From positions 372,001 to 436,000 of the forward strand of contig NBAZ01000010.1 of NCBI GenBank assembly GCA_002794735.1: 64,000 nucleotides of DNA. Direction: 5' to 3'. The position numbers and the translations under genes were made by a program. Under the pieces are notes generated by a model. The model saw only the letters and a list, made by a program, of their open reading frames with translations, did no database searches and was not told the DNA's origin. The stretch comes from Pyrrhoderma lamaoense (Eukaryota > Basidiomycota > Agaricomycetes > Hymenochaetales > Hymenochaetaceae). This document shows positions 47,805 to 63,123 of the stretch, in pieces (the stretch's first letter is position 1; each line of letters begins with the position of its first letter).

Positions 47805-49496
47805 TTAAACTTTTAATCAATTGTGAAAGTTGATACAATTACAATATACAACATAATAGTAATCCAAATCAAACACTAGAAGGGATACTAGTCAATAAGA
47901 GGTCTAATAGAGCATCAGGTATGCAAAAAAGGTGTATAAGGATCAGAGAAGCCGAGGTTTTCATGCCTTCGCTCAGCAAGCCTCTCGCCATCCAGGTAAG
48001 CATGACCAAGACGGACACGGATACACGACCTAAGCACAAAAATGCACAAAGGCAGGACGAAACAAGAGACAATTGCAATGAACGAGGCTCAAAGAATGGA
48101 TGAACTTGTTTTCTTCATAAAGTCTACGACGAAATATGATAGCTTACAATTTTACTTTAGTTTCAACAACAAGCCATCCAAGAAGCCATCAAAACCGAGA
48201 AACCAACGACAAAAAAGAAGAAACTACATGAATCTACCTGAAGAAGATGGTCAGTAAATCGTGGATCTCAAACAGGAAACATAAGAATGAACGAGTGATC
48301 AGAATTGAGAGTTTTGGTAGGTAGTTTTCCACAAAGAACTTGAGTTCTTATTCGGAAGCAGAACTGAATAAAGATGGTTCATCACGAAAAGGGAGGAAAC
48401 TGAGAACTTGGATGCTTACTGGATAAGATGCTGGTACGGGTAGTAGACAGACAACGCCTACACGTTGAGAAGCTGAGACCAAATTTTTATACACCTTCCA
48501 AAACTGTATAGGCCAATTGAAACTCCGCGAGATCTACACCATCACGCCTACGCGTGAGTAAAAATAACTTCTTGTTTTGTTTCTTGACTTTCATCCTCTT
48601 CTATCGGCGGGATGAAACTAAAGAAGAACTGATGGTGAGTGGCAAATCTTACTTTATACTTCGTGTGCCATGAAGATATCTATCCATATATCGAGCCGGT
48701 GACGTTACTCGATGAACCTTGCTCAAACATGCATCACCAACGGAGCATTCTATACCTTTCTTTTTTCGCCCTATGCTATATCCTGTTTTAGTCCTGACAT
48801 GTGCTTTTCCCTCTTCAGATACGTAAGAAAGAGATCCATTTTCTACACCTCTTGGTGAGGATCAAAGTTAGCGGGCGACATAGAACATGGCCCCTTGCTA
48901 ACACTCAGCATCCTCTGAAGGATTTTTCACCCACTTGGTTCTCTTGATTTTCTAATAACTATTTTAGTCTATTATTCTCTAGACTCGGATAGGCGCATCT
49001 TTTTTTCTATCACTACCTGTGAGTAAATGTCAATGTTATAGCACTACTGCTTCTATGATGCTTCCAAAACATAATATACAAGCATATGTCCTATTAACTA
49101 TTAACTATGACGGATAATATCATATGTCCTGAGCTTTTTCTCTTACTTTCCCTGCTCTATGCTCCGTACTGATTCTTTTTTTAGGACCAGTCTCTTTTAG
49201 GGTGATGCTCTTGATTTTGTTTCCGTTCCTATCTTTGATAATGCATACTATAGTCATTACAGTTACTGAATAAATTAAAATTTTACACCTTAACTTTTGA
49301 AAGGAGTAAGAAAGAGGCTTAGTCATGTCCAAATGATGTAAACACGTTAGAAACTTGAGGGTAGCCGCAGCTAACCGTGTAACTTACACTAGTATAAATC
49401 ATAAATTGACTTTCTCAAAAGACCCAAAGGTCAAGCTGCAAGTTGAAAGTTTGCATCAGCAGGCAGCCTACTTGACCTTCTCTTTGATTTTCTTCC
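47805..49496. other. Intergenic, 1.7 kb, no gene seen
   Basis: The stretch between the Hpm1 and UNC50 genes has several open frames (e.g. 47921-48257) that are lysine-rich or low-complexity and have no splice or family support. I see no tRNA, snRNA or repeat. The last 100 bp are CT-rich before the UNC50 start at 49497. Confidence 0.55.
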
Positions 49497-50693
49497 ATGG
49501 CAATTCTCCCTACGAGTGTACCGAGTACGCCAAACCATGCCACGTCCTTCATACAGCCCACTTCCGCGTCGATGAGGTTGCCATTGATATTCAGGCGGTT
49601 GCATCGTTTCCAGCAGATGGTGTGTTACGTCTCATAGTCAATGTGCAGCTTCCATATATTCTGACGCGTGCCTTTCCTTGCTTGCAGGACTTTGAACTAG
49701 CTGCTTGGCAACTCACGTACCTGTGCCTCTCTCCAAAACGAGTGTAAGTAGGCTTACTATCTCCGGACTGAATATTATGCTGAAGGAACCTCATACAGAT
49801 ACAGAAATGTTTACTTCCACAAACGTATGTCCAGCAAGTGTGAAGTAGAGCAAACGTAAGCTCATTGACTGTTGGCACTAGAAACGAAGAATACCTGGGC
49901 AAGAGACGATCCGGCCATTTTAGTCTTGATCGGTGCATGTTTAATCGGTAAGACTTCTTCCATTTGTTCAGGTTCAGTTTGGTGTGAATTCTCATCTGGC
50001 AATGTTTTAGTGTCAGCAATAGCCTGGTCAATAGTATGGTATTACTCCCCGTCAGAAGTAATCAGACTTGCATTTTTCATGATATTTAGAGACTTTTTGT
50101 TAAGTGGCGTTATAGTTGCAACTATAATATGGTGCGTAGCACTTTATGCTCTCCGGTGAAACCTTGGCCCGATAATTTATACCGTGTTATACCAAGGTTT
50201 ATCTCAAATCAATTTCTTCTTTCACCACCATCGCATGCTAATCCTGCGGATACTACGGTCGAATGGGCGTATGCCTTCGACGTACATACGAACGCTTTTT
50301 TCCCGTTCTATTTGACACTTTACCTGGCACAACTGTTCTTAGTGCCAATAGTTCTAAAGGACAACTGGGTATGTTTGTGGGTGGGGAATACACTATATCT
50401 AGCAGGGTACGTACGCGCAATTCCATTGTCCGTTCTAAAGAGTCAAAAAATTCTTACTTTTAAAAAACCTCAGGTTTGCGCAGTATATTTATGGTATATA
50501 CTTGGGGCTTAATGGTAACGTGCTCTGATTCTCCACAAACAAGGCATCTTCCTGATTGTTATCATTAGCACTTCCGTTTCTTATTCGGACGGAACTTCTG
50601 TTATCACCATTATTACCCTTGTTTGCGTCTTATGTTGTCTCATTACTTGGATTCAACGTTGCAAAACATGTATTACCATTCTACTTTGGATAA
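49497..50693 (+). CDS. GMH1: UNC50/Gmh1 family Golgi membrane protein
   Basis: Multi-exon gene of about 270 residues. Exon 1 (49497-49619) encodes MAILPTSVPSTPNHATSFIQ and ends RLPLIFRRLHRFQQM. After a 68-nt intron comes DFELAAWQLTYLCLSPKRV, then YRNVYFHKQTKNTWARDDPA, the family hallmark. Later exons give VEWAYAFDVHTNAFFPFYLT and a C-terminal run of hydrophobic segments (LGLNALPFLIRTELLLS). About five to six membrane helices are predicted. Yeast Gmh1 and animal UNC-50 act in the Golgi: in Arf-GEF recruitment and in trafficking of receptors. The start is in a frame different from the longest uninterrupted open frame here; it was chosen because it alone yields the conserved N-terminus. The frame is intact. 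Confidence 0.92.
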
Positions 50694-50948
50694 TTATTAT
50701 AAGAGAGATAAATATTTGTAATTTAATATCAGTCATTTTATTCAATTTCAATATCAGAGGGGTAGTGTACTAATATCTGTATCCTGTGTGATCAGCCTGT
50801 TATGGGTAACTAACACGGAATTGAAACCCCGCCCAATGGGACGCATGTCTACTTAGCTCGAGTCCCTGACGGTAACCCTCCACTCAATCATTAACCGCGT
50901 CACGGCCTTTCTTTTCTTCTCGACACCCACCATATCACGCTTTAAAGC

Positions 50949-53590
<2,642 letters not shown>

Positions 53591-53712
53591 TTTTACTTCT
53601 TCTATATCACCGTTCACATTTTTCTCTTCCTTATTCTGTTATTCTGTTTCGGGTAGATGGAGTTGGAACTTTAATAAAGGAAAAAGAGATGAATTCGTTT
53701 TATCTTTGTGTC

Positions 53713-53737
53713 GCTTGTCGACGTGAGGTCGACAAGC
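53713..53737. other. Perfect 10-bp hairpin in the calcineurin 3' flank
   Basis: GCTTGTCGAC (53713-53722), a 5-nt loop GTGAG, and GTCGACAAGC (53728-53737) make an exact stem, followed by eight A residues. It lies 123 bp after the calcineurin stop codon and may be part of its 3' UTR. A role in mRNA stability or 3' processing is a guess. Confidence 0.6.
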
Positions 53738-53745
53738 AAAAAAAA

Positions 53746-56482
53746 GTCAGACGGATGATCATTTCCTTTTTTTTTCTTCTCTCCTTTATTCTTCTCTTCC
53801 TTTCGTCTCGTAACCTCATCGTTTAATCCCGACATGTAGCAATATAGGACGGCCGTTCAAATCCGGGAGATAACACAGTTCACCTCATCATTTAACTCTC
53901 TCAAGTCTCTTCCTTTTGGATTCCATTGCTTCATATCCTTTCACTCCGTCATTCCGTTTCCTCCCTCCCTCTGTTTCTTTCCGTCTCTTCTTTCTCTATC
54001 AATATTTTCTTCTTCTCCTTCTGTTCTCGTCTCGCTCTTATCTGCATCTCTAAAGTGTTTATGAGGAAGCATAATAATTGTGTCAATAGTATATCCTGTG
54101 GTATGCGCGGCTTTCGAGCTTAAGTTCAACGCTCAAGAAAATCAGAACGAAGAAGAAGTGAAGTTGCCATAAATTACTAATATATGGGGCACACGTCGAA
54201 CATGAGATACAACATACAGCTTTGTAAAGTTCAAGCATAGTATACATATATGAGCTCTCTGTGAAGGATACATCACTAAAACTCGATGATAACACTATCA
54301 CACTGTTTTATAATCACATATTCCATAGGCTCAATGAGTGAGTTTCCTGTCCGTTGATATCTGTCCGTTGATATTATCAATTTGATGTGAGCTAGTGCGT
54401 ATACCTCTTACTTGCTACTCCTATTTTCCGATGGCTTTCTTATTCGCCCAACGATGCATAATTGCTATGAGAAAACTGTAGCCTCTACTCACACTGATAT
54501 TCATTCTATGATATTGAGAAGGGCTTGTTATATGTATTATTGTTTCAAAGATATCCCTCTCTATAACTTCACGATAAGCAACATCTTTCTTAGATCAAAA
54601 GCTACTGAAGAATAAGACACCTACGAGGCTCTGACTGATGATCGCTTGACACAAGGTGATGAACCTACAGGGGCAACTATGTCTGAGTTACGCTGTGTAC
54701 ACGAGTACACCGCATTGCCCCTCATTACGCATCTATTTTATTATTGGATATCATCACCTCATGCGAAAGTACTGGCAACTACAAGTTGTAGTAACCAAAC
54801 TTCACAATATCTCCTACTATCAGCGCAATTTTTGATGTTTTACGCTGCTGAGTCACAAATCTCATACAAGTGACCATTACTTTGATTAAAATACTAGAAT
54901 TTCCCCACGATTATTAACGGTAGGTTCAAAGGTTAAATGCAAGAAATACATGTCTAGATGATCTTAAGGATACTCTTCGACTCTCGGAGTTGAGAGGGAG
55001 CAACATGGAATGCAAGGTGGATTAGTGGGGATTACAGTGACCTGGCACAAGAAAATTCTGACTCAGTTTTAGGTATATCAATAGACGTATGTTGAACGAT
55101 ATAATTTGAATGGTGCTGATGAGAACAATGTTATTTTAGTTATACCTATTCGAAGAAGAGGAAATAGTGATTTTTTGAGTTTTTCATAATTACTTGACGA
55201 TTGTGGCGGGATAAACTATGAGTGAGAGTTTACTAAAACAGTTGATCCCTGCTTCCCCGCCCTATAGATCTTTAAGACGTAGCGCGCTACTAATGTATCC
55301 ATTACCTGCTATATGATCTAAGCTATTTATATCTGCACCAATCTTCCCACTGATCATTCAGAGTCACATTGGAGTTAACAAAAAAGCGAGATCGATTTAG
55401 CGTCGGAGATTGATCAGAGAGAAAGGGATCGATTCCTAGAAGATCAGGGGCAGGTTATTGCACGTCGGGCGGATGTGCGAGATGCGAGAAGTGTAGATTG
55501 ATTCTATCTCTCGTTTTCTTCTACCTGCGCCTACTCTCTTTGCGTGCATAAGCTGGAAGGACTCCTGATGCACCATATCTCGATTAAGGAAGGAAGAGCC
55601 GCACCACGTTGTAGGCTCGCTCAGTTCGGTTCAATATAGTTTCAATGAAACGATCCATTTAGGGGTTATAGCTCCTTAATTGTGTTGTAAAACACTTAGG
55701 GGGGAGGGCGAACAAAACGGAACTTACAACTTTAGTGAGTGCATTGACGATTAATTAATCTTATCAACGTTAAGGGGTTTTTACTTTTTGGCCAAAAATT
55801 AGAAACCATAGAAATTAACAGACTGTGTACATTATCCAAATCCGCATAAGAAATTTAGAAAAAGACAAAGCGGCTATTAAGGGTTTACACGACGCATATC
55901 TTTCTTGGGCGCGCGCACTATGAATATGCATTCCAAGGGCTAGTGATTTCGCATATCTGAGAAACGAAAGTACCGATGATACAAGTAGCAACGTGCTCAA
56001 AGATGATCAAACGTCTCCAGTGAGTTGGACAGGTGCTAACGGAATGCGCTGCTTTACACACAGCATCATCATTTTTTTCTCCTTTACGGTTAGACAGATA
56101 TGTATGGGTACAGTACTTCTTTCACCTTTTTAGTGGACGCTTAAGCTTGGATGATTTTTTTGATCGTTTAAACACCAACGGATCGTGATATTTGCGATGG
56201 ATGTTTGTAACGGTCTGAGTCGACAAGGGGATTCAACATGCCCTGCTTTCGTATATTAAGTCCCCTCAAAAAAGGAACGGATACATAGAAGTCTTAGTTC
56301 CCCCATCCTCCTGGATTGATCATCCCCTAATTTGCACTGGATATCGAGGCTCCCATTATCCCTCAGTCTAGTCTGTGAATATAGTCTACTGTACGCAAAC
56401 GCGAGTATCAAAGCTGCAAAGGTTATAAAGGGCTGTTTTCTTCGCCATTCCTATTTTCCTTTAGCTTCAATATTCCAGTAAT
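53746..56482. other. Gene-free region, about 2.7 kb
   Basis: This is the longest stretch without a defensible gene. 53760-54020 is T/CT-rich. A 14-bp unit (CTGTCCGTTGATAT) is tandemly duplicated at 54347-54374. Open frames at 54412-54615 and 54646-54873 have no family resemblance and no convincing splice partners. A long 5' UTR or distal promoter for the PLAC8 gene, or a non-coding RNA, could lie here, but nothing in the sequence shows it. Confidence 0.55.
54347..54374. repeat. 14-bp perfect tandem duplication
   Basis: CTGTCCGTTGATAT occurs twice head-to-tail in intergenic DNA. It is probably a recent slippage duplication. Confidence 0.85.
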
Positions 56483-57289
56483 ATGCAACAAGGTATGCAA
56501 CAAAGGGCATCAAACCACGCAACGAGACCAGCTCCTAATATTTTTGTAGGTCAACAAATGCCCGTCCCAGTATCCCCAGGATACGTCCCTCCTCTCTACC
56601 CAAGTCAATCCTTCATGGCTGTCGGCCAGCCTCCACAGTTTGATGAGAAGGGTGATGTACCTGCCGGCGTACAGAGCGTTCAGCCGGGCGCTACACATTC
56701 TATGATCGTTGGAGTGGATCCGAAGAATGTCAAAGGACTACTTAGGGATACGAATGGTGAAAGAGATTGGTCACACGGTATGTGTGATTGTATGGGTGAT
56801 TGTGGAACCTGTAAGTACTTTTCATAATACCTACTTTCCCTTATAAATACTATATAAGGATCTAGAACATTATTGACCTTTATCAAAATTCTTCTTCCGT
56901 AATATTATCTTCTATTATTAAAAAAAATCGAAATCAACACCCAACGCAAAAATGTCGATCTAGGCTGTTTGGGATGGTTTTGTCCCTGCATTCTCTACGC
57001 GAAAAACAAATCCCGAGTCGAGCATCTAAACCGCACTGGCCAAGTACACCCAGACGGCGGAGACAGTTTCAGTTCAGATTGCTGGCTCCACTGTCTTCTT
57101 ACATCTTGTCTCGGCGCTGGTTGGATCTGCCAAATTGGTTCCCGAGGAAAAATCAGAGAACGTTATGCCATCCAAGGAGGTTCTTGCTCGGATTGCTGTT
57201 CAGTGTTTTGGTGTTCACCTTGTGAGCTTACCCAAGAGTCTAGAGAAATCGAGATGGAGGAACGGGTGCTTATGGGGAAGTCTGTCTAA
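56483..57289 (+). CDS. PLAC8-family cysteine-rich protein
   Basis: Two exons (56483-56810 and 56964-57289) join in phase 1 to 217 residues. The N-terminal 80 residues are Pro/Gln-rich (NIFVGQQMPVPVSPGYVPP). The PLAC8 domain starts near WSHGMCDCMGDCGTC and continues after splicing as CLGWFCPCILYAKNKSRVEH, then DCWLHCLLTSCLGAGWICQI, CSDCCSVFWCSPCELTQESRE. The Cys-rich motifs and two short hydrophobic helices are typical. Family members in plants and fungi affect organ size, metal transport or membrane stress; the fungal role is mostly unknown. It ends at MGKSV. The start is the first ATG of the open frame; a second in-frame ATG follows three codons later. Confidence 0.92.
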
Positions 57290-57815
57290 TGTCTAACTTC
57301 ATACTCATCTCAATTTCTTGATACTATTGTCATGTGTCATGCGTCTGGATGTTTACGACCCATGATTCCAGGGGATAGATTATATAGCATTCTCGTTGAG
57401 TTTGTTGACGACTTGGTAGGGAGGATCTTCCTGTTTTACCTTCGTATTTCGTCCAAAATATTGTTTTTGCCTTTCATGTATGTTTTGTTTACGTGTTTCG
57501 CTACGTATTTATGTATTTTACGGGTTTACAATAAATTATCAGCTGCTACTAATTAAAAGGAGTATTTTTGGATTCCATGATTATGGTTGTACCACACTAC
57601 CACTTCTGCTTCTCAGCTTTTCAATACTTGGTACACATAAGTGATCAACTAAAAAAAGCGTGATGTTTTGCATCCAGGACTAGAAAGTGACCAGCTTAAT
57701 TTAGCAAAACTTAATACTCCTCGAGTCCATCATCCCAAGAAAAGATGTAAAGGGAGTAAGTACATGACTGGGCTCACGATCTACCAGTTTTTTTTGAATT
57801 TTATTTCCCCTACCC
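57290..57815. other. Convergent intergenic region
   Basis: The 526 bp lie between the 3' ends of the PLAC8 gene (+) and RRP45 (-). T-rich 3' flank; no gene is seen. Confidence 0.6.
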
Positions 57816-59125
57816 CTACCTGACCTCTACAACTCTCTTCTTCCAGTCTTCACTTAGTTTTGACTCCATATGCTCATCAAGGGATTTTACTTCCTCGATC
57901 GCAGCCGTTATAAGTCTCAGAATCTCATCCGGAGCTATAGGTACTCCACCAGCTTTCTGTACTACACAAAGTTCGCGTTGTGCTGTGAGAGCAAGAGAGA
58001 TCGTGCCCGTAGCCAAGTTTTGTTCGAGCCGAGAGGGATCAAGAATTGGCGGAATTGTCATGGGAGATGAAGAGCTGGATTGGCTAGAGTCATTTGTGAT
58101 GCCAGAAGAGAATGATGCAGAAGAGTAGGATGGTGGGGGTGTGAGGTAAGCGAAAGTTAAACATATAGGTGTATGATGCATTGCAAGCGGAACAGGAGCA
58201 CGTTCTGATGGTGGGTACTACATACATATTAGTCAAGTTAATTGGTATGGGTAGCGTAACAAGAGGACTCACGACGGTGATTTCATCACCAATGACTTCA
58301 ACTTCTGGCCGTCGAAAATGTTTAAGAGCTACTATACCCGCTAAACAGGCACAGTCCATCATATTCCCTTCATCCGCGAGGAAATGCAGGGTCAACCTAA
58401 GATGCCACACCTAGGTTGATATGTATTGAGTAATCGGTTCAGAGAACCATAACTCCACGGCTACAGGGGGTTTGTTATGTTAAACTTACGCGTTGTCCAG
58501 CAAGAATACATAACGACTCCTTATCTACAGCGTCACTTCTTCGAATAACCTTCTCAAGCATACGCGTAATAAGCACTTCTTCATCGGACGCCCTGTTATC
58601 ATGCATATACAACAAGTCAATATCAAACGCAGACGATACACAATGCGAGCCTTCCAAAGTAGCTAGAACACACCTACCGGCCAACCTCATAGTCGCTAGA
58701 AGCCATGGGTGATATTTCTGAGTGTATGGTGATAATACCTTCTAGTGGACGCTCTTCAAGTGGTTTAACCATTTTGGCATCTACTTGTGCAAGCACTCTT
58801 GCCGTCGATAGGGTTGACATTAACACATTCATTGAAGGAACGGGTATAATATTCGTAGATTGGTAGTTCGCAGAGCAATATATTCCATATATGCATGAGG
58901 GTGATATGCAGATAAGCTGTGATTTGTGGAGAAAGGTACCGAAACATACTTTGTTTTCCCAAATGAAACCTCAACACACCCCAATTCAGGACCAAAATCA
59001 AACAAGACAGGACGTAGCTCAAGTGGTTTTCTTCCATCGATACGTAGTGGTTCCTTTCCGCTTCCTTGCTTAAGGGCTTCAAGCACGAATTCGCGCTCAG
59101 GAAGAGAAGGTGAGCTAGAACGCAT
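57816..59125 (-). CDS. RRP45: Exosome subunit Rrp45 (EXOSC9/PM-Scl75)
   Basis: Multi-exon RNase-PH-fold protein of about 310 residues. It begins MRSSSPSLPEREFVLEALKQ and then has RIDGRKPLELRPV, FGPELGCVEVSFGKTK, VLAQVDAKMVKPLEERP, SDEEVLITRMLEKVIRRSDA, the core strand segment (HLRLTLHFLADEGNMMDCAC) and PICLTFAYL. These match Rrp45 rather than other ring subunits. The subunit is part of the nine-member exosome ring that channels RNA to Rrp44 and Rrp6 and is itself catalytically inactive in eukaryotes. A Ser-rich insertion (SSGITNDSSQSSSSSPM) and a helical tail (EEVKSLDEHMESKLSEDWKK) follow. An intron of about 170 nt after GKTK is longer than usual here. The frame is intact in every join I checked. 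Confidence 0.92.
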
Positions 59126-59754
59126 AATAACTTATTTTTTTTCCCGTTGATATCGTTGGCTTTTGTGTTACCAAGCTACAAGTTGATGTACGGTGTGCTA
59201 TTTGATAAATCTTCTGGTCTCTCAATGTAATTTTTGTGATTTAAGGAGAAACGGGCAAGCAGTTATAGCAGTGGTAAGTAACCCAGAGAGTAGAGCTTCT
59301 TGATCAAAAAATAATAGAATTACTGAAATTATTGACGTGACATAATTACATAAGAGACCCGCGTCTAGATCAATAAGATCATCAAGATTTCGATGACTAT
59401 AATCATCGTGCCTTCAGTCGTTCTTGATATTTCCAAAGTGGTCAACTTTCGGGGACACGGGAACTCCTTTATGACAAGTAGCTGCCCACCCTATATGCTA
59501 TAATCAGACAAGGAGGTATAGCTCATTCTTATTCCGTTTTGACAACTCCCGCTACAATGAACGACTATATGGTACACATACTTACTAAGTCAAATAATCA
59601 AGCACTTACTATTCCATAAGTAGTGGCGCTCTGATAGGGATCAATAGCAGTTACGCTAATAAGCCTTGTACGTAAATTGAAGACAGACAAAAAGCCTATA
59701 TAAGATAGGTGTAGCTTAAGGGTCCGATAGTTTCCCCTCCAACAACACTCTGAC
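59126..59754. promoter_or_regulatory. Divergent promoter region between RRP45 and the first flavoprotein gene
   Basis: The 629 bp lie between divergent starts (59125 on -, 59755 on +). A TATA box (TATATAAG, 59697-59704) sits about 50-60 bp before the flavoprotein start and is followed by ATAGGTG. Confidence 0.5.
59697..59704 (+). promoter_or_regulatory. TATA box of flavoprotein gene 1
   Basis: TATATAAG followed by ATAGGTG, 51 bp before the next start codon. The paralogous gene has TATAAAT with the same ATAGGTG at a similar distance, which supports function. Confidence 0.55.
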
Positions 59755-62040
59755 ATGCCCCTATTAACCTTTGAAAATGGGACAATATGTGTTACTATTC
59801 TTATTGTCACGCAACTTCTCTATAGACATATCTCATCTTATCTGCGTGACTACCTGACAAAACGCGACACCATTCTAAAGGATCTACCCAATTTAGGAAA
59901 GCAACGAGGCAAAGACGAGCGAATAAAGGGAACGGCTATTGTTTGCGGTGGAAGGTTGGTCTAATTAGGTTTGAATAGTGAAAACATGGTACTGGGATGA
60001 ATAGAGCTTGTTTTTAGTATTGCTGGACTCTGGGCGGCAAGAGTCTTAGCAGACCACTTTGAGGATGTTCTAATCATCGAGGCTGAAAACTGGCTTGAGA
60101 GCGAAGAAGCTATTTCAAATGTTTATGACGGAGAAGGCATTGAAATAAGTGGAAGGCGGCTGCATACACGCACTCGAGTCCGCCAATATGATGCTACTCA
60201 TGGGATGCATTGGTTTACCTACATGACCTTGAAAATTTTATGTCCAAATCTAGATGAAGAGGTGAAGAACTTTGATGGCAGGTTAGTATTCATAATTCCT
60301 TATTCTATTTCCTCATAAAAAACGAGCTTGAGTACTGAAAGGCACTAAGAATTGGACCTCACCAATATAATATACATTATCTTGGAGAAAAAATTCTGCA
60401 AGCTCCTAAATTATCTGATGGAAGGTATCCTCTGTCGTTCTTTCTTAGTCGTGAAGCCCTAGAGCGCATGGTTAGACGACTATTTTTAAAAGATCGCCCT
60501 TCGATTCGTTGGATGTCTGGTGTAGTGAAAGGTGTTGATACAGCTGAAGACGACCTTGATAGGCTTACTTCAGTAACGGTTTGTCTAACTGACAACTCAG
60601 AGATAACAGTTGCAGCATCTCTGATCGCTGGTAATAGCTTGTCATAAAGCAATATCCTTTTCTTATATTAATGACTTTACCTTACAGACTGCACTGGAAG
60701 TACGCAAGCTGGGCTGAAGTGGCTAAAACGTCTTCAATCTCCAACAGATAAAACAGTAAATGGAAAGTTATCGCTGAACGATATAAGATTATCATACTCT
60801 ACTCAACAAAACTCAAGATGTTTTCGTTTCTATGTCCCTCCAGAAGCTCGATCAAGATTACCTATCCCTGGTGGATACGATAATGCTGGTAGCTTATATG
60901 CATTCATGCCCTTCTTTGGAAATGGACAGAAAGCTTTTTCATGCGATAGAATAGAGGGACATCGCAGTAGGTTTAAATGCTGTAACTACAGTATTCCACA
61001 CTAACAAGTCGGATAGTCCGTCTTTTAACCGTCGTATGGGGTGATCAATCTTTACCTGATTGGTCTGATGTGAATAATTTCTGTCGCACTGCTAGTCCAG
61101 ACGGAACTGAACTAGTCCCTGAATGGTTTCTTGAAGTGCTGGATATCCTTCTTACGTATCAAGATCATGTAGAATACTCGGATATCAAATATCGTAAGTT
61201 AAGAAGATAATCTTGTGAGTAGAAGGAAGAGTAATAAGGTTGTCTTCGCATAGCGGTACTATCATGGATTCAATATGAGCAGGCTGCATACATTCCTTCA
61301 AACTTTATTGCACTTGGGGACTCAGTGATGCAACCAAACCCAACATTTGGGTATGTTAATCATGTGCTACTTTAGCAAAGATGGTATCTCATTTGATAAT
61401 ACAGGCAAGGGATTCCGAAGGCCATTGTCTCCGCTATTACTCTTGATAAAATACTTCGCTCATCATGGATGAAAGATGAAAAAAGCATCCCTTCTGGATT
61501 CTCTAGGACGTATATGACAGAACAAGCACAGAGGACCAGATCAGCATGGTATGTCCACTCTTCTTACCCGATAGTAGTATTTTGAATGATTTCTTGGATA
61601 ATCTGCTTGCTAGGGATGGATCGAAGCCTATAGGTACGAGTAAATAGACATATTACTGTTAGATACTCAGGTCTCATCGAATACATCATTACAGACTATC
61701 TTTTCCCTTCAACGATTCCGGTCAAAGGTGAAAAGCGCAGTGACGAGTTTTTCAATGCAAGGATGGCTCTCACCCTCCTTTTACTGAGCAAGAAAGTATG
61801 TCCTCATAAATACGCGAGTAATCGGAGATTCATATGACTGACTGTAAACTCTATTTGAAAATGTTCTTAAATACTTTCTAGGACGAACAAATAAGGGAAC
61901 TCCTCTTCCATACATTTGCTTTTACAGCATCTCCAGTTTTGGTCCTCCAGCCTTCTATTTTGTTCAAGGTGTTTTTATTTAGGATAAAACAATATTTCGG
62001 ACTGTTTCCTGAGTTCCCGCAGCCAGACATGTCTCAATAA
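59755..62040 (+). CDS. Membrane-anchored FAD-dependent oxidoreductase, tandem copy 1
   Basis: Multi-exon gene of about 560 residues. An N-terminal hydrophobic helix (ICVTILIVTQLLYRHISSYL) precedes the Rossmann dinucleotide-binding motif, which is split by an intron and reads AIVCGGSIAGLWAARVLADH with IIEAE at the end of the second strand. A DCTGSTQAG motif and the second FAD-contact motif (ALGDSVMQPNPTFGQG) follow, as in flavin monooxygenases of the PHBH type. A hydrophobic C-terminal stretch (FAFTASPVLVLQPSILFKVF) ends the protein. Substrate is unknown; the family is common and multi-copy in basidiomycetes. One intron near 60975-61010 can only be placed with a short (38-nt) length, so that join is uncertain. 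It shares sequence and intron positions with the next gene. Confidence 0.82.
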
Positions 62041-63123
62041 TTTTTGGAAACACTAACTATAATAGATTGTGATGTTATAGTAGACAACTCTGACAGAATA
62101 GTAGAAATAGAATGAGCCCTGGCAGGTGATCACTCATCGACCTGATATAATCGTACTGGTATCTTCTCACCAAGCTGAAAATACTGTAAAACCTAGCTTG
62201 CAGTGCAGTCATGTAGATCTGTGGGGTAAACAAGTAAAATTATTGGGAAGACAACGTACATAACAGGCATGCACACGTACGTTATAGTGCGTTAGTCCAT
62301 GAGAAAAGCAGCTGTAAAAGGATATCTTCGTAAACGGCTCCGCACTCCACTCCTGGAACAATACCAATATCAACAGTATTAATTATTAAGAATTGAAGAG
62401 ACCATGGTATACTTTCATGATATACGCTGAGTTCTTCCTTCTGGCTTCCTTACTCAACGAGGTCAAAAGTATAGTTGCGTCTGGGAAGAGATTGGGAGGT
62501 ATAATTATTCAGTATCGTCTCTTACGTTTAGTTAATTTTCTTTTTTAGACACTGATACAGATACAGATCTCTCTACATAGCTCGGGAGTAGCTAGATGTT
62601 ATTTTAGTTCTCTTGACTTGATCATCAATAAAATTGAGATCACCGTCTTAGCGTTCAAACTTAACAGGCCTCAGATAGTATTAATCAAGTACTTCTTTTG
62701 CAGGCAAAGATATCAACAGACTGGTTTATGCTCGAGAGGAGTAACTAAGATAAAAAAAGTTAAGAACGAGATTCTAAATTTCACTCATATGTGAAAAAAT
62801 CAAACGAATTTGTTGATTAGCCATCTTGTTCTTAGAGACAAATTTCTTCTATCGACATCCAGCTTCCTCTCTCGGATGTGTAATTACCGAGATTTGATAT
62901 GATTACTCGTTAGATCTATCTCATTTGGAACTCACATCATCTTACCTCTTTGTAAATGAAAAAATAGAAACAAGAATCCAAACCGGTCTCTTGTTTTTCC
63001 TCCACAATGATGTACTAGTAATGTAGCCATTGCTTATGTTACTTACTGCATGCCTATTGGTATCATGCTACTGTATAAATATAGGTGACATGAGAACGAC
63101 AGATTATCACAATACTCTCTGAG
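62041..63123. other. Intergenic between tandem flavoprotein genes
   Basis: About 1.1 kb of AT-rich DNA. I see no flavoprotein remnant, transposon ends or RNA gene in it. The last 50 bp hold the promoter of copy 2. Confidence 0.55.
63074..63080 (+). promoter_or_regulatory. TATA box of flavoprotein gene 2
   Basis: TATAAAT followed by ATAGGTG, 44 bp before the start at 63124. It matches the arrangement in copy 1. Confidence 0.55.

Noticed and set aside
48000..48260. Lysine-rich frames as a small basic protein
   Set aside because: No start context, splice or homology; likely chance.
49355..49747. Longest open frame as the UNC50 first exon
   Set aside because: It lacks an ATG and its residues do not match the family; another frame from 49497 gives the conserved N-terminus.
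53713..53745. Hairpin plus A-run as a bacterial-type terminator
   Set aside because: The window is fungal; polymerase II does not terminate that way, so it is reported only as a structure.
53820..53890. tRNA-like T-arm (GTTCAAATC)
   Set aside because: The flanking bases do not pair as a T-stem and no acceptor or anticodon arm can be found.
62041..63123. Transposon remnant between the flavoprotein genes
   Set aside because: No terminal repeats, target duplication or transposase-like frame.
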